Source: Bemisia tabaci
Taxonomy: Eukaryota; Arthropoda; Insecta; Hemiptera; Aleyrodidae
Direction of reading: 5' to 3'
NCBI RefSeq assembly: GCF_918797505.1
Contig: NC_092795.1
Location: forward strand, 57,138,916 to 57,202,915
Length of the DNA: 64,000 nt
Each line of letters starts with the position of its first letter. The first letter of the stretch is position 1. Position numbers and translations under genes: made by a program. Positions 54,601 through 59,584 of the stretch are shown in pieces. A model generated the notes under the pieces. It did not search any database and was not told the origin of the DNA. It saw nothing but the letters and a program-made list of their open reading frames with translations.

Positions 54601-57011
54601 TAATTACTGAATATCTTTAGGGCTGTTAAAATATTGGTCTCCTTAGTTTAGGCGAAATTCTATAGTAACCATTAGCAATGGGATGTTTAATATTCCAGAG
54701 AACTTTAATAAAAACTCCAAGGATCCGCTTGGAGGACAACCATTATTGCAACCAAACTTTAAAAAAATGTGAAAAAGGTAAATATTGTAAAAAGTTCATT
54801 GGTCCTTTTCGGGAAAGGTTCCCAGCTTTTTTTGGTTTAGGTATTTCCAACATTGTTTTCCCAGTGTTGTTCTTTTGGTATGATTTGATATTTCCTCCGC
54901 ATAACACTCCAGTTAGTGGTTATGTTGATAATTTATTTAAATCAATTTTTGGAATGAAGAAAAATGTTACCGACTATTAAATCAAAATAATTGAATAAAA
55001 TGGGATCCAAGTGTATTTTTGCATTTACCTAAACACCAAAGATTGTTAAAATGCCATAATTTTCCTTGAATTTTCCTACGGTGGATTTCTTAAAAAATGG
55101 AATTTAAAATGACTTGTTGTGGGAGGGAATTTCAATGGAGAACATTCATATAGATCATCTTGTAAGTTGCTGAACACATGGAGCATCGATAAATAGATTA
55201 GAGCTCGCACATTGTATGTAGAGATAACGTCAAAATATTGTTAAGGTCACCATTCAACAGTGGTGCCATCTGACTGCATGTATTAACCTGTTGAGTGGTG
55301 CAAGTTCAGAGCTGATCAGAGATCAACATTTGTCTCAACATACGATGGGCAAAGCTCTAATTGGTCAAGGTTTTTCTTGACTCCATTCCACAACACTTAC
55401 TTGAAAAATAATATGGATTACAATAGGGAATCAACTGAGGGTATCGTTTATCTAGCAGTGATACAATTTCAAACACTACATGGGCAGCGCAATATATATG
55501 CTAAAATACTAGGATTTGTTGAGATTTTTAATTGTCTGGGCACCACAGTATGGCTACATACCTAAGGTACTACACAGAGGAGTAAGGCAATCTGATTAGT
55601 CTTCGTTACTAGAGTTTTGATTAGCCACACCTCACACAGAAACAATTACTTTCTTAAAGTGCTTTGGAGAGCTCCTTCATTGTGTTTTTATGTTGGGTAA
55701 AGCAGGCACGGTAAATAAAATTATTTGGGTTTGATAAATCCATAGCCAGAATAATTAGATTTCAGTGAGGTAGTAAATCATTGATAAGTCTAACCCCATG
55801 ATGATTATGAAATGGCAGCCACCAAAAGACATGGGAGACGGGAGTCAGTTAAGTAGGAGAAGAACTATAGGCTCAAGTGGTCATTATGTAACACAGAGTT
55901 GAAGTGTGAACAATTATGTTAATCATGGGCGTGGGAAAACAAGTCTTCGGGCCTCCAGAAAATAAAAATTATCTACAGTTTTTAGTAACATTGAGGCTCC
56001 ATAAAGAATGCATGGCCTCTTTCTCCCACTTCTCTCCTTGAAAATAATATGTAACCCCACCGATGTCAATACATCATAGCACAAGGTTCACTAAACTGCA
56101 ACTCACAGCATTTAAAAGTTGCACCAAAAATCTCAAAAATAGTGCACCCAAGAGAAATTTACAAGGACCCAATGACTAGATACAACATTTAAGGCATCTT
56201 ACATTACAAACAGAACCTTTGATCGCATTCTGGTGGTATTAGCAAGGGATCACGCTAATATTAAGTATCTGGTTATCAGTTTCATTTCAAGGTACTTGAT
56301 CCATGAATCGGGCTCAAAAGTAAGTAACTAGCACATGAGCCTAGTTGGATCTCATAAAGCACAAAATAAAGGTGAACTCAATGAAAAGGAACTATATCGA
56401 AAACAAACCCGGTAAGTAACTGGTGTTGACCATGTTGATGAATTTTGACATTGCACCAGTCAAGTATGCAAAAAGTAAGAGAAACAACCAATTGGTTATT
56501 ATAAACCATTGCGATTCAAGGATAATTAGATGCACACAGCATAACACAAAAGTCTTTACTGAAGAAAATGAAATCATGAATACATAATTAGGACCTTGCG
56601 ACATTCATGACCCTGTGTGGTGCGGTTGACTGGAGGAAGGATCCAAGTTTTGAGTTGCAGTGTTATTATTGTCAAGTGCACCTATTTGACGGAGAATGTG
56701 ATGCGCAACGACCGGAGATTTTTCAAAACTCATGAAAAACAGTGAGAGCAGCTATGTAGTACGAAGACATAACAAAAATGACTAACCTCCAAATCGCCTT
56801 CCTCCCTGAAGGGTGCATGGAGATTATCCTCCTGAACTCTGTAATCCTTCAGAAGTTCGTAGGCTGCCGAGGAATGGCCAGTTGCCTTAAGAGCTGCTGT
56901 AACATCGGCATCTTTCAAGCCGACCAGAGTATTCGAGCCTCCAGGATGATATTTTAAAAATCTTCCGATGTTGTGCGTCTGTCCTTTATGTTTCACTACG
57001 AACGTTGACAT
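21539..57011 (-). CDS. FA2H: fatty acid 2-hydroxylase (complete, 6 coding exons, 322 aa)
   Basis: FA2H adds a 2-hydroxyl to the fatty acids destined for ceramides, in the ER membrane, using electrons passed through its own cytochrome b5 domain to a di-metal histidine centre. Exons 57011-56787, 34101-33858, 26326-26166, 24184-24052, 22937-22818 and 21624-21539 join in phase (225+244+161+133+120+86 nt) to 322 residues plus TAG. The b5 domain spans about residues 1-60, with HPGG at 22-25 and the second heme ligand in GHS (His46). Membrane segments lie about 126-150, 158-176 and 225-250. Histidine clusters are HRWIFH (182-187), HFSLHGLHH (201-209), HFYLH (263-267) and HNQHHFAHH (284-292). All expected boxes are present, so the enzyme should be functional. 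It is somewhat shorter than the 372-aa human protein. Start: ATG at 57011, with an in-frame TAA 18 nt upstream. Confidence 0.95.
21737..22066. mobile_element. possible foldback element in FA2H intron 5
   Basis: AATGGAGAATTTGCA at the left and TGCAAATTCTCCATT at the right are inverted. A second inverted pair, GTGCCGCCTTGTGAC / GTCATCTGGCGGCAT, sits at 21869-21898. No target duplication was seen. Confidence 0.35.
22348..22477. mobile_element. 130-bp hairpin element, copy 1
   Basis: AATTGGATGTATTTCTGCCA at the left and TGGCAGAAATACGTCCAATT at the right form a nearly perfect stem that continues through the element (TGAACCCTG/CAGGGCTCA). A second copy lies at 43346-43473. Confidence 0.7.
22818..22937 (-). 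CDS. FA2H: FA2H exon 5: remaining histidine boxes
   Basis: Acceptor TTTTGTTTCAG, donor GAAG|GTAAAA; 120 nt, phase 1 in and out. It encodes YDLMHFYLHYGSP and KRYHNQHHFAHHEE, the last metal-ligand clusters of the family. Confidence 0.95.
23340..23502. mobile_element. fragment of the ACGTAA-terminus repeat family
   Basis: A C tract (about 23360-23372), AACGTAACATC and a right end GGGTTACGTATTTTATGAATGG resemble the right terminus of the repeat at 50366-53936 (GATACGTAATTCATGAACGC). Only part of the element is recognisable. Confidence 0.35.
24052..24184 (-). CDS. FA2H: FA2H exon 4: membrane hairpin
   Basis: Acceptor TTTGCTAATAG, donor G|GTAATG; 133 nt, phase 0 in, phase 1 out. It begins VPFDDRRLLLPPVPA, the conserved family segment directly after the second histidine box, followed by a hydrophobic stretch AAILLSIAYFIYSQLF. 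Confidence 0.93.
24368..24631. mobile_element. inverted-repeat element, ACCGC...GCGGT family, copy 1 (FA2H intron 3)
   Basis: Left TTGACCGCATTTAGCAGAAA and right TTTCTGCTTAACACGGTCCAA are inverted repeats. The homology runs on inward through CACATCAGCTATTGCCAAAT. It lies between exons 3 and 4. A related copy is at 50073-50331. Confidence 0.7.
25367..25640. mobile_element. foldback element in FA2H intron 3
   Basis: TTGCTCATTGGAGGTCTAT at the left pairs with ATAGACCTTCAATGAGCGA at the right. Inner blocks AGAATGCGTCATGA and TCATGATGCATTCT, and TTTCCGATCTCTTTT and AAAAGAAATCGGAAA, continue the pairing, so most of the 270 bp is stem. Confidence 0.65.
25731..26038. mobile_element. inverted-repeat element built from TTCCCTGA words
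   Basis: The ends AGGGTTGCCA and TGGCAACCCT are inverted. The interior reiterates TTCCCTGA, TTTCCCTG and CCCTGACATT at least eight times. It lies about 130 bp from FA2H exon 3 and is non-coding. Confidence 0.6.
26166..26326 (-). CDS. FA2H: FA2H exon 3: first two histidine boxes
   Basis: Acceptor GCTTTTTCAG, donor GTAAGT; 161 nt, phase 1 in, phase 0 out. It encodes WPMIEYSVHRWIFHLKPPD and LITVHFSLHGLHHK. The HX4H and HX3HX2HH arrangement is the metal-binding signature of the fatty acid hydroxylase superfamily. Confidence 0.95.
26985..27150. mobile_element. CTGCC-family element, 3'-truncated
   Basis: It starts CTGCCGTGCCAAGGAAAATC and shares CTTCAGACGTTGCCA and TTTCCTTCGATAAAA with the intact copies (46821-47073). 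The right terminus GGCAG is missing. Confidence 0.55.
27831..28272. mobile_element. inverted-repeat element with ATTCCCTGAT words
   Basis: The left end CATGGTGTCTAGAA and right end TTCCAGACTCCATAG are imperfect inverted repeats. Near both ends the word ATTCCCTGAT recurs (GCTCATTCCCTGATTT; TTTTCATTCCCTGATGAA). It lies in FA2H intron 2. Confidence 0.45.
28941..29184. mobile_element. GCGCAC-family inverted-repeat element, copy 1
   Basis: The left end GGCGCACAGTGGATCGAGTC and the right end GACTCGTTCCAGTGTGCGGC are inverted, followed inward by GAGGTCGGACA. The interior (TTATAACTTCGTTCCTACAAAAC) is shared with the copies at 33572, 37873, 38429 and 43612. Confidence 0.75.
29174..29305. mobile_element. 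hAT-like miniature element, CAGTGGCG family, copy 1
   Basis: It contains GTGAATGATCGATTATCGAT, CCATAGGTTT-like and CACGCCACTG blocks shared with 35477-35645 and 40006-40144. A 15-bp direct repeat CCAGTGTGCGGCGGG (29173-29187 and 29309-29323) flanks most of it, overlapping the end of the preceding GCGCAC-family element. Confidence 0.55.
30307..30556. mobile_element. CTGCC-family inverted-repeat element
   Basis: It starts CTGCCTTGCTAAGGCAGAAC and ends GGCGTTTTTTCATAGCACGACAG. It has the family interior CCTTCAGCCGTTGCC and a stretch of ATTCAGGGAAATCTGTGAAT. Possible flanking CATA/CATT. Confidence 0.7.
30560..30876. mobile_element. hAT-like element related to the 62881 palindrome
   Basis: It is bounded by TAGAGTCCCTTTACACAGAG and TATAGAGGGACTCTA. 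It shares CTGATTGGTTCTCG with the element at 62881-63793. No 8-bp duplication is recognisable (GACAGCAT versus TTTCCTCG). Confidence 0.6.
31447..31692. mobile_element. foldback element with GATCTAGAGTCCAGACTCTT arms
   Basis: The sequence TTGGATCTAGAGTCCAGACT near the left end has its complement AGTCTGGACTCTAGATCCAA near the right end, outside of which are A and T runs. Inner blocks (ACTCTTGATTCAATCAGA / CCGATTGAATCAAGAGT) extend the stem. It lies in FA2H intron 2. From 30918 to 33112 I see nothing else recognisable. Confidence 0.7.
33113..33500. mobile_element. AGGGTGTCTA-family element with CCTTGCTTTTTC and CCGTAC words
   Basis: CAGGGTGTCTAGTGC at the left and GCATTAGACACCCCG at the right are inverted ends. 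AAATA flanks both sides (33108-33112 and 33501-33505). The interior uses CCTTGCTTTTTC on the left and CCGTACTT/CCGTGCTT on the right. Confidence 0.55.
33572..33812. mobile_element. GCGCAC-family inverted-repeat element, copy 2 (45 bp inside intron 2 from the exon 2 donor)
   Basis: The left end GCGCACATTGGATCGAGTCA and right end TTGACTCGATTCACTGTGTGGC are inverted. It shares GAGAGGTCGGACA and ACGAGGAAACC-like interior blocks with its relatives. Confidence 0.7.
33858..34101 (-). CDS. FA2H: FA2H exon 2: linker and first membrane segment
   Basis: Acceptor TTTGTTACAG, donor GTGAGT; 244 nt, phase 0 in, phase 1 out. It begins SLVDWDKPML, the conserved LVDW linker motif of the family, and contains the hydrophobic run WYLIPIVWVPVSIGLVYLGY. 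Intron 1 before it is about 22.7 kb. Confidence 0.93.
34217..34455. mobile_element. AGGGTGTCTA-family element built from CAGTACTTTT words, right end lost
   Basis: It starts CAGGGTGTCTGTTAAAACAG, then CAGTACTTTTTCAGTACATT, TTCAGTACTTCC and AAGTACTTTTTCAGTACC. Homology to the intact copy at 44850-45149 stops near 34455. Confidence 0.6.
34566..35075. mobile_element. hAT-like element built from TTTCATGAAAT words, with a nested element
   Basis: The ends are CAGAGTGGCAACATTTCATG and TTTCATGCCGCCCTG. Flanking 8-mers ATTGTGTA (34558-34565) and ATTGTGTG (35076-35083) agree at 7 of 8, a hAT-size target duplication. TTTCATGAAA/GAAATATTTCATG recurs at both ends. The middle (34686-34906) is a second element. 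Confidence 0.65.
34686..34906. mobile_element. AGGGTGTCTA-family element built from AATCCTGAT words
   Basis: CAGGGTGTCTATTTC and GATGCTAGATACCCTG are inverted ends, and AAAAT flanks both sides (34681-34685, 34907-34911). AAATCCTGATTTT, AAATCCTGATGA, TAAATCCTGATTG and AAATCCTGAT recur inside. It lies within the element at 34566. Confidence 0.6.
35477..35645. mobile_element. hAT-like miniature element, CAGTGGCG family, with exact 8-bp duplication
   Basis: It begins CAGTGGCGTCGCGTG and ends CACGCTTCACCACTG. TTTCCGCG flanks it on both sides (35469-35476 and 35646-35653), an exact 8-bp target duplication. It shares CCATAGCT and GGGGAAATATCGATAATA blocks with its relatives at 29174 and 40006. Confidence 0.85.
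36138..36600. repeat. region saturated with GATCGA / TCGATC words
   Basis: GATCGA, TCGATCG or TCGAT occurs about 25 times (CCGATCGACAGTGATTCGAT; GTCGATTCGGTCGACATG), with rough inverted symmetry between the left and right parts. Probably an old word-rich inverted-repeat element whose termini I cannot place. Confidence 0.4.
36636..36843. mobile_element. inverted-repeat element, CACTGAAAAA termini, TA flanks
   Basis: CACTGAAAAAAAAGATTGGT at the left and ACCAATCTTTTTTTCAGTG at the right are inverted, flanked by TA on both sides (36634-36635, 36844-36845). Homology continues with AGAATTTACCATTCC and inner CACGCTGT blocks. TA duplication suggests Tc1/mariner-type mobilisation (inference). Confidence 0.75.
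37873..38115. mobile_element. GCGCAC-family inverted-repeat element, copy 3
   Basis: GCGACGCACACTGAACCGAG at the left and TTGACTCGATCCACTGTGCG at the right are inverted. The interior is GAGAGGTCGGATATGAAAG, ACGAGGAAACCGATGG and GTCCGACCTCTCC. Confidence 0.75.
38429..38672. mobile_element. GCGCAC-family inverted-repeat element, copy 4
   Basis: GGCGCACAGAGGATCGAGTC at the left and a right end CCACCCACTGTGCACGG, with GAGAGGTCGGACATGAAAT and CGACCTCTCCTATTAACTC inside. It lies 310 bp right of copy 3, in the same relative orientation. Confidence 0.7.
39318..39570. mobile_element. CTGCC-family inverted-repeat element
   Basis: Starts CTGCCGTGCTAAGGAAGAAC and ends TTTTTCTTCAGCACGGCAG; the interior is CGCCGTATGAACCTTCAGG and TTGCCAAATTTCCTTTGAT. 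Complete copy, about 253 bp. Confidence 0.75.
39681..39905. repeat. 126-bp tandem duplication
   Basis: CAGATATAAAATGAATTAAA at 39681 recurs at 39807 with few changes, and the similarity continues through ATCGACAAAATACCAAGTTC / ATCGACAAAATGCCAAGTTC. Two copies. Unrecognised sequence. Confidence 0.75.
40006..40144. mobile_element. hAT-like miniature element, CAGTGGCG family, copy 3
   Basis: Starts CAGGGGCGAGGCGTGAG and ends CCCCACGCCACTG. Flanks CCATCCAT (39998-40005) and CCATCTAT (40145-40152) match at 7 of 8 bases. The interior GATCGATTATCGATATTTCC is shared with copy 1. Confidence 0.75.
40810..41580. mobile_element. CTGCC-family element, split by a foldback insertion
   Basis: 40810-41048 starts CTGCCGTGCTAAGGAAAA and reaches TTTTTTCTTAGCACC. 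The final bases of the family terminus reappear at 41565-41580 (CTTAACACCACGGAAG). The element at 41049-41564 lies between. Confidence 0.55.
41049..41564. mobile_element. 516-bp foldback element with a 9-bp duplication
   Basis: GAGAAAATAAGGGTTCGCAT at the left and its near complement GTGAACCCTTATTTTCTC at the right are inverted. Stem blocks continue far inward (GATTTGGCGTTTCTGTTGAT / ATCAATAGGAACGCCAAATC). Flanks CTTAGCACC (41040-41048) and CTTAACACC (41565-41573) match at 8 of 9. Long arms plus a 9-bp duplication resemble Mutator-like elements (inference). Confidence 0.6.
41783..42393. mobile_element. AGGGTGTCTA-family element, split by the 42074 foldback
   Basis: The left end CAGGGTGTCTACTAAAACAG and right end TAGACTCTCTG are inverted, with TTAAC / TTAAT outside. 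The interior has CAGTACTTTCACAG, TTTTCAGTACATTCC and TTCAGTACCTCC, as in the intact copy at 44850. Confidence 0.6.
42074..42382. mobile_element. CACGGAG foldback element, copy 1, TA duplication
   Basis: It is flanked by TA on each side and starts CACGGAGAAAAAAACTTCG, ending CGAAGTTTTTTCCTCCGTG. The whole 309 bp folds on itself through GGTCATATGGATCTCTGAA / TTCAGAGATCCATATAACC. The middle repeats CTTCAG/CTTCGG words. Confidence 0.8.
43346..43473. mobile_element. 130-bp hairpin element, copy 2
   Basis: AATTGGACGTATTTCTGCCA and TGGCAGAAATACATCCAATT are inverted ends. The inner CATGAGCCCTG / CAGGGCTCATG continues the stem. Same family as 22348-22477. Confidence 0.75.
43612..43760. mobile_element. 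GCGCAC-family element, left part lost
   Basis: GAGAATTTTACGAGGAAACC and AGTTTCCAAATTTTGTCCGA match the right half of the copy at 37873. The left terminus is not present. Confidence 0.5.
44850..45149. mobile_element. AGGGTGTCTA-family element built from CAGTACTTTT words, complete
   Basis: Starts CAGGGTGTCTAGTAAAACAG and ends CTTGTGGACACCCTG, inverted. Inside are CAGTACTTTTACAGTATAG, TTCAGTACATTTC, CGGTACTTTTTCAGTG and TTTTTCAGTACTTCC. This is the best preserved member in the window. Confidence 0.7.
46023..46116. mobile_element. 94-bp palindromic element
   Basis: GCCCAGTCATACGATCAAAG at the left and CTTTGATCATGTGATACGGGC at the right are inverted. The centre CACGTGACTTCACGTGGCGC is also self-complementary. 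Confidence 0.6.
46821..47073. mobile_element. CTGCC-family inverted-repeat element, best copy
   Basis: Starts CTGCCATGCTAAGGAAAAAC and ends GTTTTTCCTTAGCACGGCAG. The arms run inward through GCCGTATGAACATTCAAGAG / GTGAAGGTTCATACGGC. TATG flanks it on both sides. 253 bp, no coding capacity. Confidence 0.85.
47195..47828. mobile_element. element built from TTCCG words, split by the 47480 foldback
   Basis: CAGTGCTGCCATTTTG at the left and AAATGGCAGCACAG at the right are inverted ends. The interior repeats TTCCGAGAA, GTTCCTAGAA, TCCGGGGAAAAATTCCGAG and TTCCGGAG. A similar word-rich stretch, AGTTCCGGAAAATGCGAAAG, lies at 46300-46470. Confidence 0.55.
47480..47792. mobile_element. CACGGAG foldback element, copy 2
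   Basis: It is an almost perfect palindrome of 313 bp centred near 47636, from GCACGGAGAAAAAAACTTCG to its complement. It shares GGTCATATGGATCTCTGAA with copy 1. It interrupts the TTCCG-word element. Confidence 0.85.
47974..48215. mobile_element. CTGCC-family element, divergent subfamily
   Basis: Starts CTGCCCAGCTAAGCAAGAAC and ends GGCGTTTTTGCGTTGCACGGCAG. The interior resembles the copy at 3758-3993. Confidence 0.65.
49029..49324. mobile_element. AGGGTGTCTA-family element, CAGTACTT words
   Basis: CAGGGTGTCTACTAAAAC at the left and CTTGTAGATACCTTAG at the right are inverted ends. The interior has ATCAGTACTTCTACAGTAC and TTTTCAGTACCCCC, and CGGACCGCCCTTAAAAAA as in 44850-45149. Confidence 0.65.
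49395..49557. mobile_element. hAT-like palindromic element, GGCGGATCCAGCAA ends
   Basis: CAGAGGCGGATCCAGCAATT at the left and TTTGCTGGATCCGCCAATT at the right are inverted, continuing through CACCGGATTTCCTCCATTTA. Flanks ATGACGGA and GCGACGGA agree at 6 of 8 positions. Confidence 0.65.
49754..50011. mobile_element. CTGCC-family element, eroded
   Basis: GTGCCGAGAAAAAAACACCG at the left and CGGTAGTGCAG at the right, with TCTTCAGCCGTTGCCAAATT and GAGAAAATCTGACAACTCTG inside. Family membership is clear from the interior; the ends are damaged. Confidence 0.5.
50073..50331. mobile_element. inverted-repeat element, ACCGC...GCGGT family, copy 2
   Basis: AAATGGACCGCATTTAGCAA at the left and CTTGACGCGGTTCAAAT at the right are inverted, with AAGCCACATCAGGTACTGCC inside. 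Same family as 24368-24631. Confidence 0.7.
51310..52210. repeat. about 356-bp tandem repeat, roughly 2.5 copies
   Basis: GGTTCGCAC occurs at 51414 and 51769. TAGAGAAGCCCATAGAC occurs near 51687 and 52043, with a variant near 52182. Long blocks such as CTGCGCATACTTGCGTCCCT repeat exactly. The last unit has an internal deletion (spacing about 139). It lies within the hAT-like element. Confidence 0.8.
53276..53490. repeat. 69-bp minisatellite, three units
   Basis: GCGCCTACA recurs at about 53288, 53357 and 53426, with GAATACTTCACGCATTGC and CACAGTGCGGTCAGCGTGAA in each unit. The period is a multiple of three, so the minus-strand frame reads a 23-residue repeat (QCVKYSC, FTLTALCL). Confidence 0.85.
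54678..54980 (+). CDS. possible small membrane protein (100 aa) nested in FA2H intron 1
   Basis: I do not recognise this protein. The frame runs ATG to TAA with ordinary codon use. It has a basic, cysteine-containing N-terminal half (Cys 3, 24, 31, 37; CEKGKYCKKF), a single hydrophobic segment about residues 51-73 (FFGLGISNIVFPVLFFWYDL), then PPHNTPVSGYVD and a basic tail. An AATAAA begins 14 bases after the stop (54994-54999). The surroundings (54.5-56.7 kb) are largely free of the repeats seen elsewhere. It is intronless and on the strand opposite FA2H, so it could be a small nested gene, a processed retrocopy or the last exon of something larger. A chance frame remains possible. Confidence 0.35.
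   Translation: MGCLIFQRTLIKTPRIRLEDNHYCNQTLKKCEKGKYCKKFIGPFRERFPAFFGLGISNIVFPVLFFWYDLIFPPHNTPVSGYVDNLFKSIFGMKKNVTDY
55000..56786. other. FA2H intron 1, proximal part, without recognisable features
   Basis: AT-rich intron sequence next to exon 1. I see no inverted-repeat elements, tandem repeats or coding frames that I can support here, in contrast to 22-54 kb. Confidence 0.5.
56787..57011 (-). CDS. FA2H: FA2H exon 1: cytochrome b5 domain
   Basis: 75 codons, phase 0 out, donor GAG|GTTAGT. It encodes MSTFVVKHKGQTHNIGRFLK followed by YHPGG and ALKATGHSSAAYELL, the two heme-ligand regions. A possible acceptor (CTTCTCATTAG) lies just upstream of the ATG on the minus strand, so the 5' UTR may be split. 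The promoter would then lie further upstream, about 57.1-57.5 kb. Confidence 0.93.
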
Positions 57012-58467
57012 CACAAACAAATTTGATTAAACTAGCTAATGAGAAGTTGAAATGCAATTCACATGATTTACATCGATTCGGAATAGGTAAACCTACTTCG
57101 ATTGCAAACACCTGATATTCGGCTCACACCCGCAGCGCACCATGAGCCATGAACTTCGCGACCGGAATGAGAGGACCAGAAGTTGCCGCCCCAACCAGAA
57201 ACGACTCCACGAGGATTCGCGCTTTCAGAGTGTGTAGTCACGTTGGAAAAGCACGAAATAACTGTGAATGTAGTAGCCACCCAGGGAAATCACGCGAACA
57301 AAAAACCTCGGTTTGTATTTGAAGGTACTGAACGTCAGGGTTTGCCGGAAGCGATTTTCGACTCCCGAATCCGAGGGGATAATCACGCTCAAGCGCAGCA
57401 CAGCGATCAATTTGTCGGAGTTTCGTAGTTTCGTGGCGCCACTGATCGAGCGAGACTGGGAGAGTGAGTCATCTCCTACTTCGCGCCCTTGCCCGTAGGT
57501 GGCGCTTTGAGCTTTCGGTGTGACAAGGGAAGGAGTGGAAGGAAAAGTGTGAGGTGTGCCGCATTTTTGTGGAAGGAAAGTCGGAAAAGCCTCATTTCAA
57601 TCATCATTATTATAGCCACAGAAGTTGCAATTAAATCATAGTCTCAGAAATTTTGAATCAATCTTCCGCGGATGGTTGCCCCCTGCCAAATCTTTCACAG
57701 CGCAAAAGACACGGGTTGGTACTGGTAAATGCAACGTTTCGAGTGATCAAATGTTCGCTCGTGTTTTATTTTCTTCTAGGAAAGCCATTCAACATAGATT
57801 CTTGGAACTCTCCGTGGGTTTACGTCCCCGCCATAATATTATTCGCATGAAAATTTCAAGGACATATTATGGCCAGCCTCTATGGAAAGAAATAAAACCT
57901 AGTGGACAATTTAACATGATAAATGCTGGTGTTACGTAAGTAAGTAGGTACCGAATGACAGGGACTTCGTGGGAGGGGGGGGGGGAGCCATGCGCTTAAA
58001 AGTTAAGGGATTTTTAGCGATTTCTTGAAGTTTTGCCTCCCCCAATTAATTTAACCCCTCTCCCTTCCTCCACTTTCTCACTAGATCCCCCTATCGTGGA
58101 ACTTCACTTTGGTTTGCGGAATATTTTTGTGCATCTCAGTGGTTTTTTGGCAGCAAAAATTATTCCTACAACAGTCACGAATCGATGATGACATTTGAAT
58201 TTACTGAAAGTCGGATCTGAAGGAAATTATGGTGGAATTCTTGCAGCTGCTCTTTTACGCGCAATCCTTGAGAGTAGAGAACCTACTACATTCTCTGATA
58301 ATGCCCACTATACTTATTGTAATAGACGTTATACATAATATCTGTGCTTCGCATGAACCGCTACATTGCGGCGCGTTTATCAGCGCGCCCCGTTCTGCGG
58401 ATAGTTCGCCTTCAAATACTGTGATAGCAATATGAGCGGCTGGGGAACACGAATAGTTGCGTGCAAG
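57012..58467. other. FA2H upstream region (5' UTR and promoter zone)
   Basis: Upstream of the FA2H start. No TATA or initiator could be placed with confidence. A minus-strand GTAG|GTTTACC (about 57088) could be the donor of a 5' UTR exon paired with the CATTAG acceptor just before the ATG. At 57.6-57.95 kb there are plus-strand frames ending at a consensus donor (see findings). A G tract lies at about 57976-57986. Confidence 0.35.
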
Positions 58468-59014
58468 GGACCACTAGACAAGGTACGAATTTCAGCATTC
58501 TAATACATGTTTCTTAACCAAAATTTCACGTAAAACACGATACGCACAACGAAAATTACCGAAATTAACTCCTTACAAAGATATTTGATGATTCTTGATG
58601 CGTGAATTGAAACGACCCGCTCATGAAAACTCAATGCTCTACGTGATTCACATCAGGCGCTAAACGTTATCATGAACGTCTCAGCGATATAAAAATCAGG
58701 CAACCTCGGTCTTGACGCTTTGGCTCAGCTATAGCAAATTGCTTATAGTTTGAACAACACATGGGGGGAAATGAACATTGCTCGATTGAGAAGCTTGCTG
58801 AAACCATTGTAGTGCGCGATTAGACTCACGTAGAGCTTTGAGTTTCTTGTGAGCAGCCAGTTCAAATTCCTCGTGACCAATGTGAAATAAAAAGGTTAAT
58901 ATCTTCGCTAAGAGTTGGTTTCAGTAATTTTCGTTGAGCGAATCGTGTTCTACGTGAAATTTTGGTTGAGAAACATGTATTAGAATGCTTAAATTCGTAC
59001 CCTGTCTAGTGGTC
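58468..59014. mobile_element. about 547-bp inverted-repeat element, copy 2
   Basis: GGACCACTAGACAAGGTACG at the left and CGTACCCTGTCTAGTGGTCC at the right are inverted. The arms continue for about 80 bp (TCTAATACATGTTTCTTAAC / GAGAAACATGTATTAGAA). The diverged relative is at 4880-5415 in anillin. Confidence 0.8.
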
Positions 59015-59584
59015 CATTGCGGTTTATCACTTTCCCTCCGTCTAGGCAAGAAATACCTGTTGATTCGTAAAAATCATAGATGTAATCACCAAATACATTT
59101 TTTCTCATTTGAAACAAAAAGAGATAATAATCCTAGACGAAGGTTTTTCCCACCATCCCGAATTTCTGGGGGGGAGGACGGCAGCCGATACTAACGCTTT
59201 TTTCCCCAAAAATGGGCAATCGGTACCCCCGACCCCCCTTTTTTCTAAATGGCCGCGTTAGCACGAGGCGGGTTCATGGGGACATTTAGTATGTTCATTA
59301 AGGAAGATCAAAGTAATACTTTTCTGCAGAGAAACCTTCATTATTAATTTTGCCCCGACGCTATTTACGCGATTCCTAGATTGACCGCACTATAATAAAA
59401 AAGAGGAATAGATATGTTTTTTCTTTTTTTTTTTACTACTTCAAATAGCCCACAAGGGCTAATCCCACGTTTTAAGTCCCATCCCCCCTCCGTCCCTACT
59501 GAACCAGCACCAGGCAACCATTGTTTAAGACCATCAAACTCGGGTCGCCTGGCCGGAAATCGAACCCGGGACCTCCCGATTATA

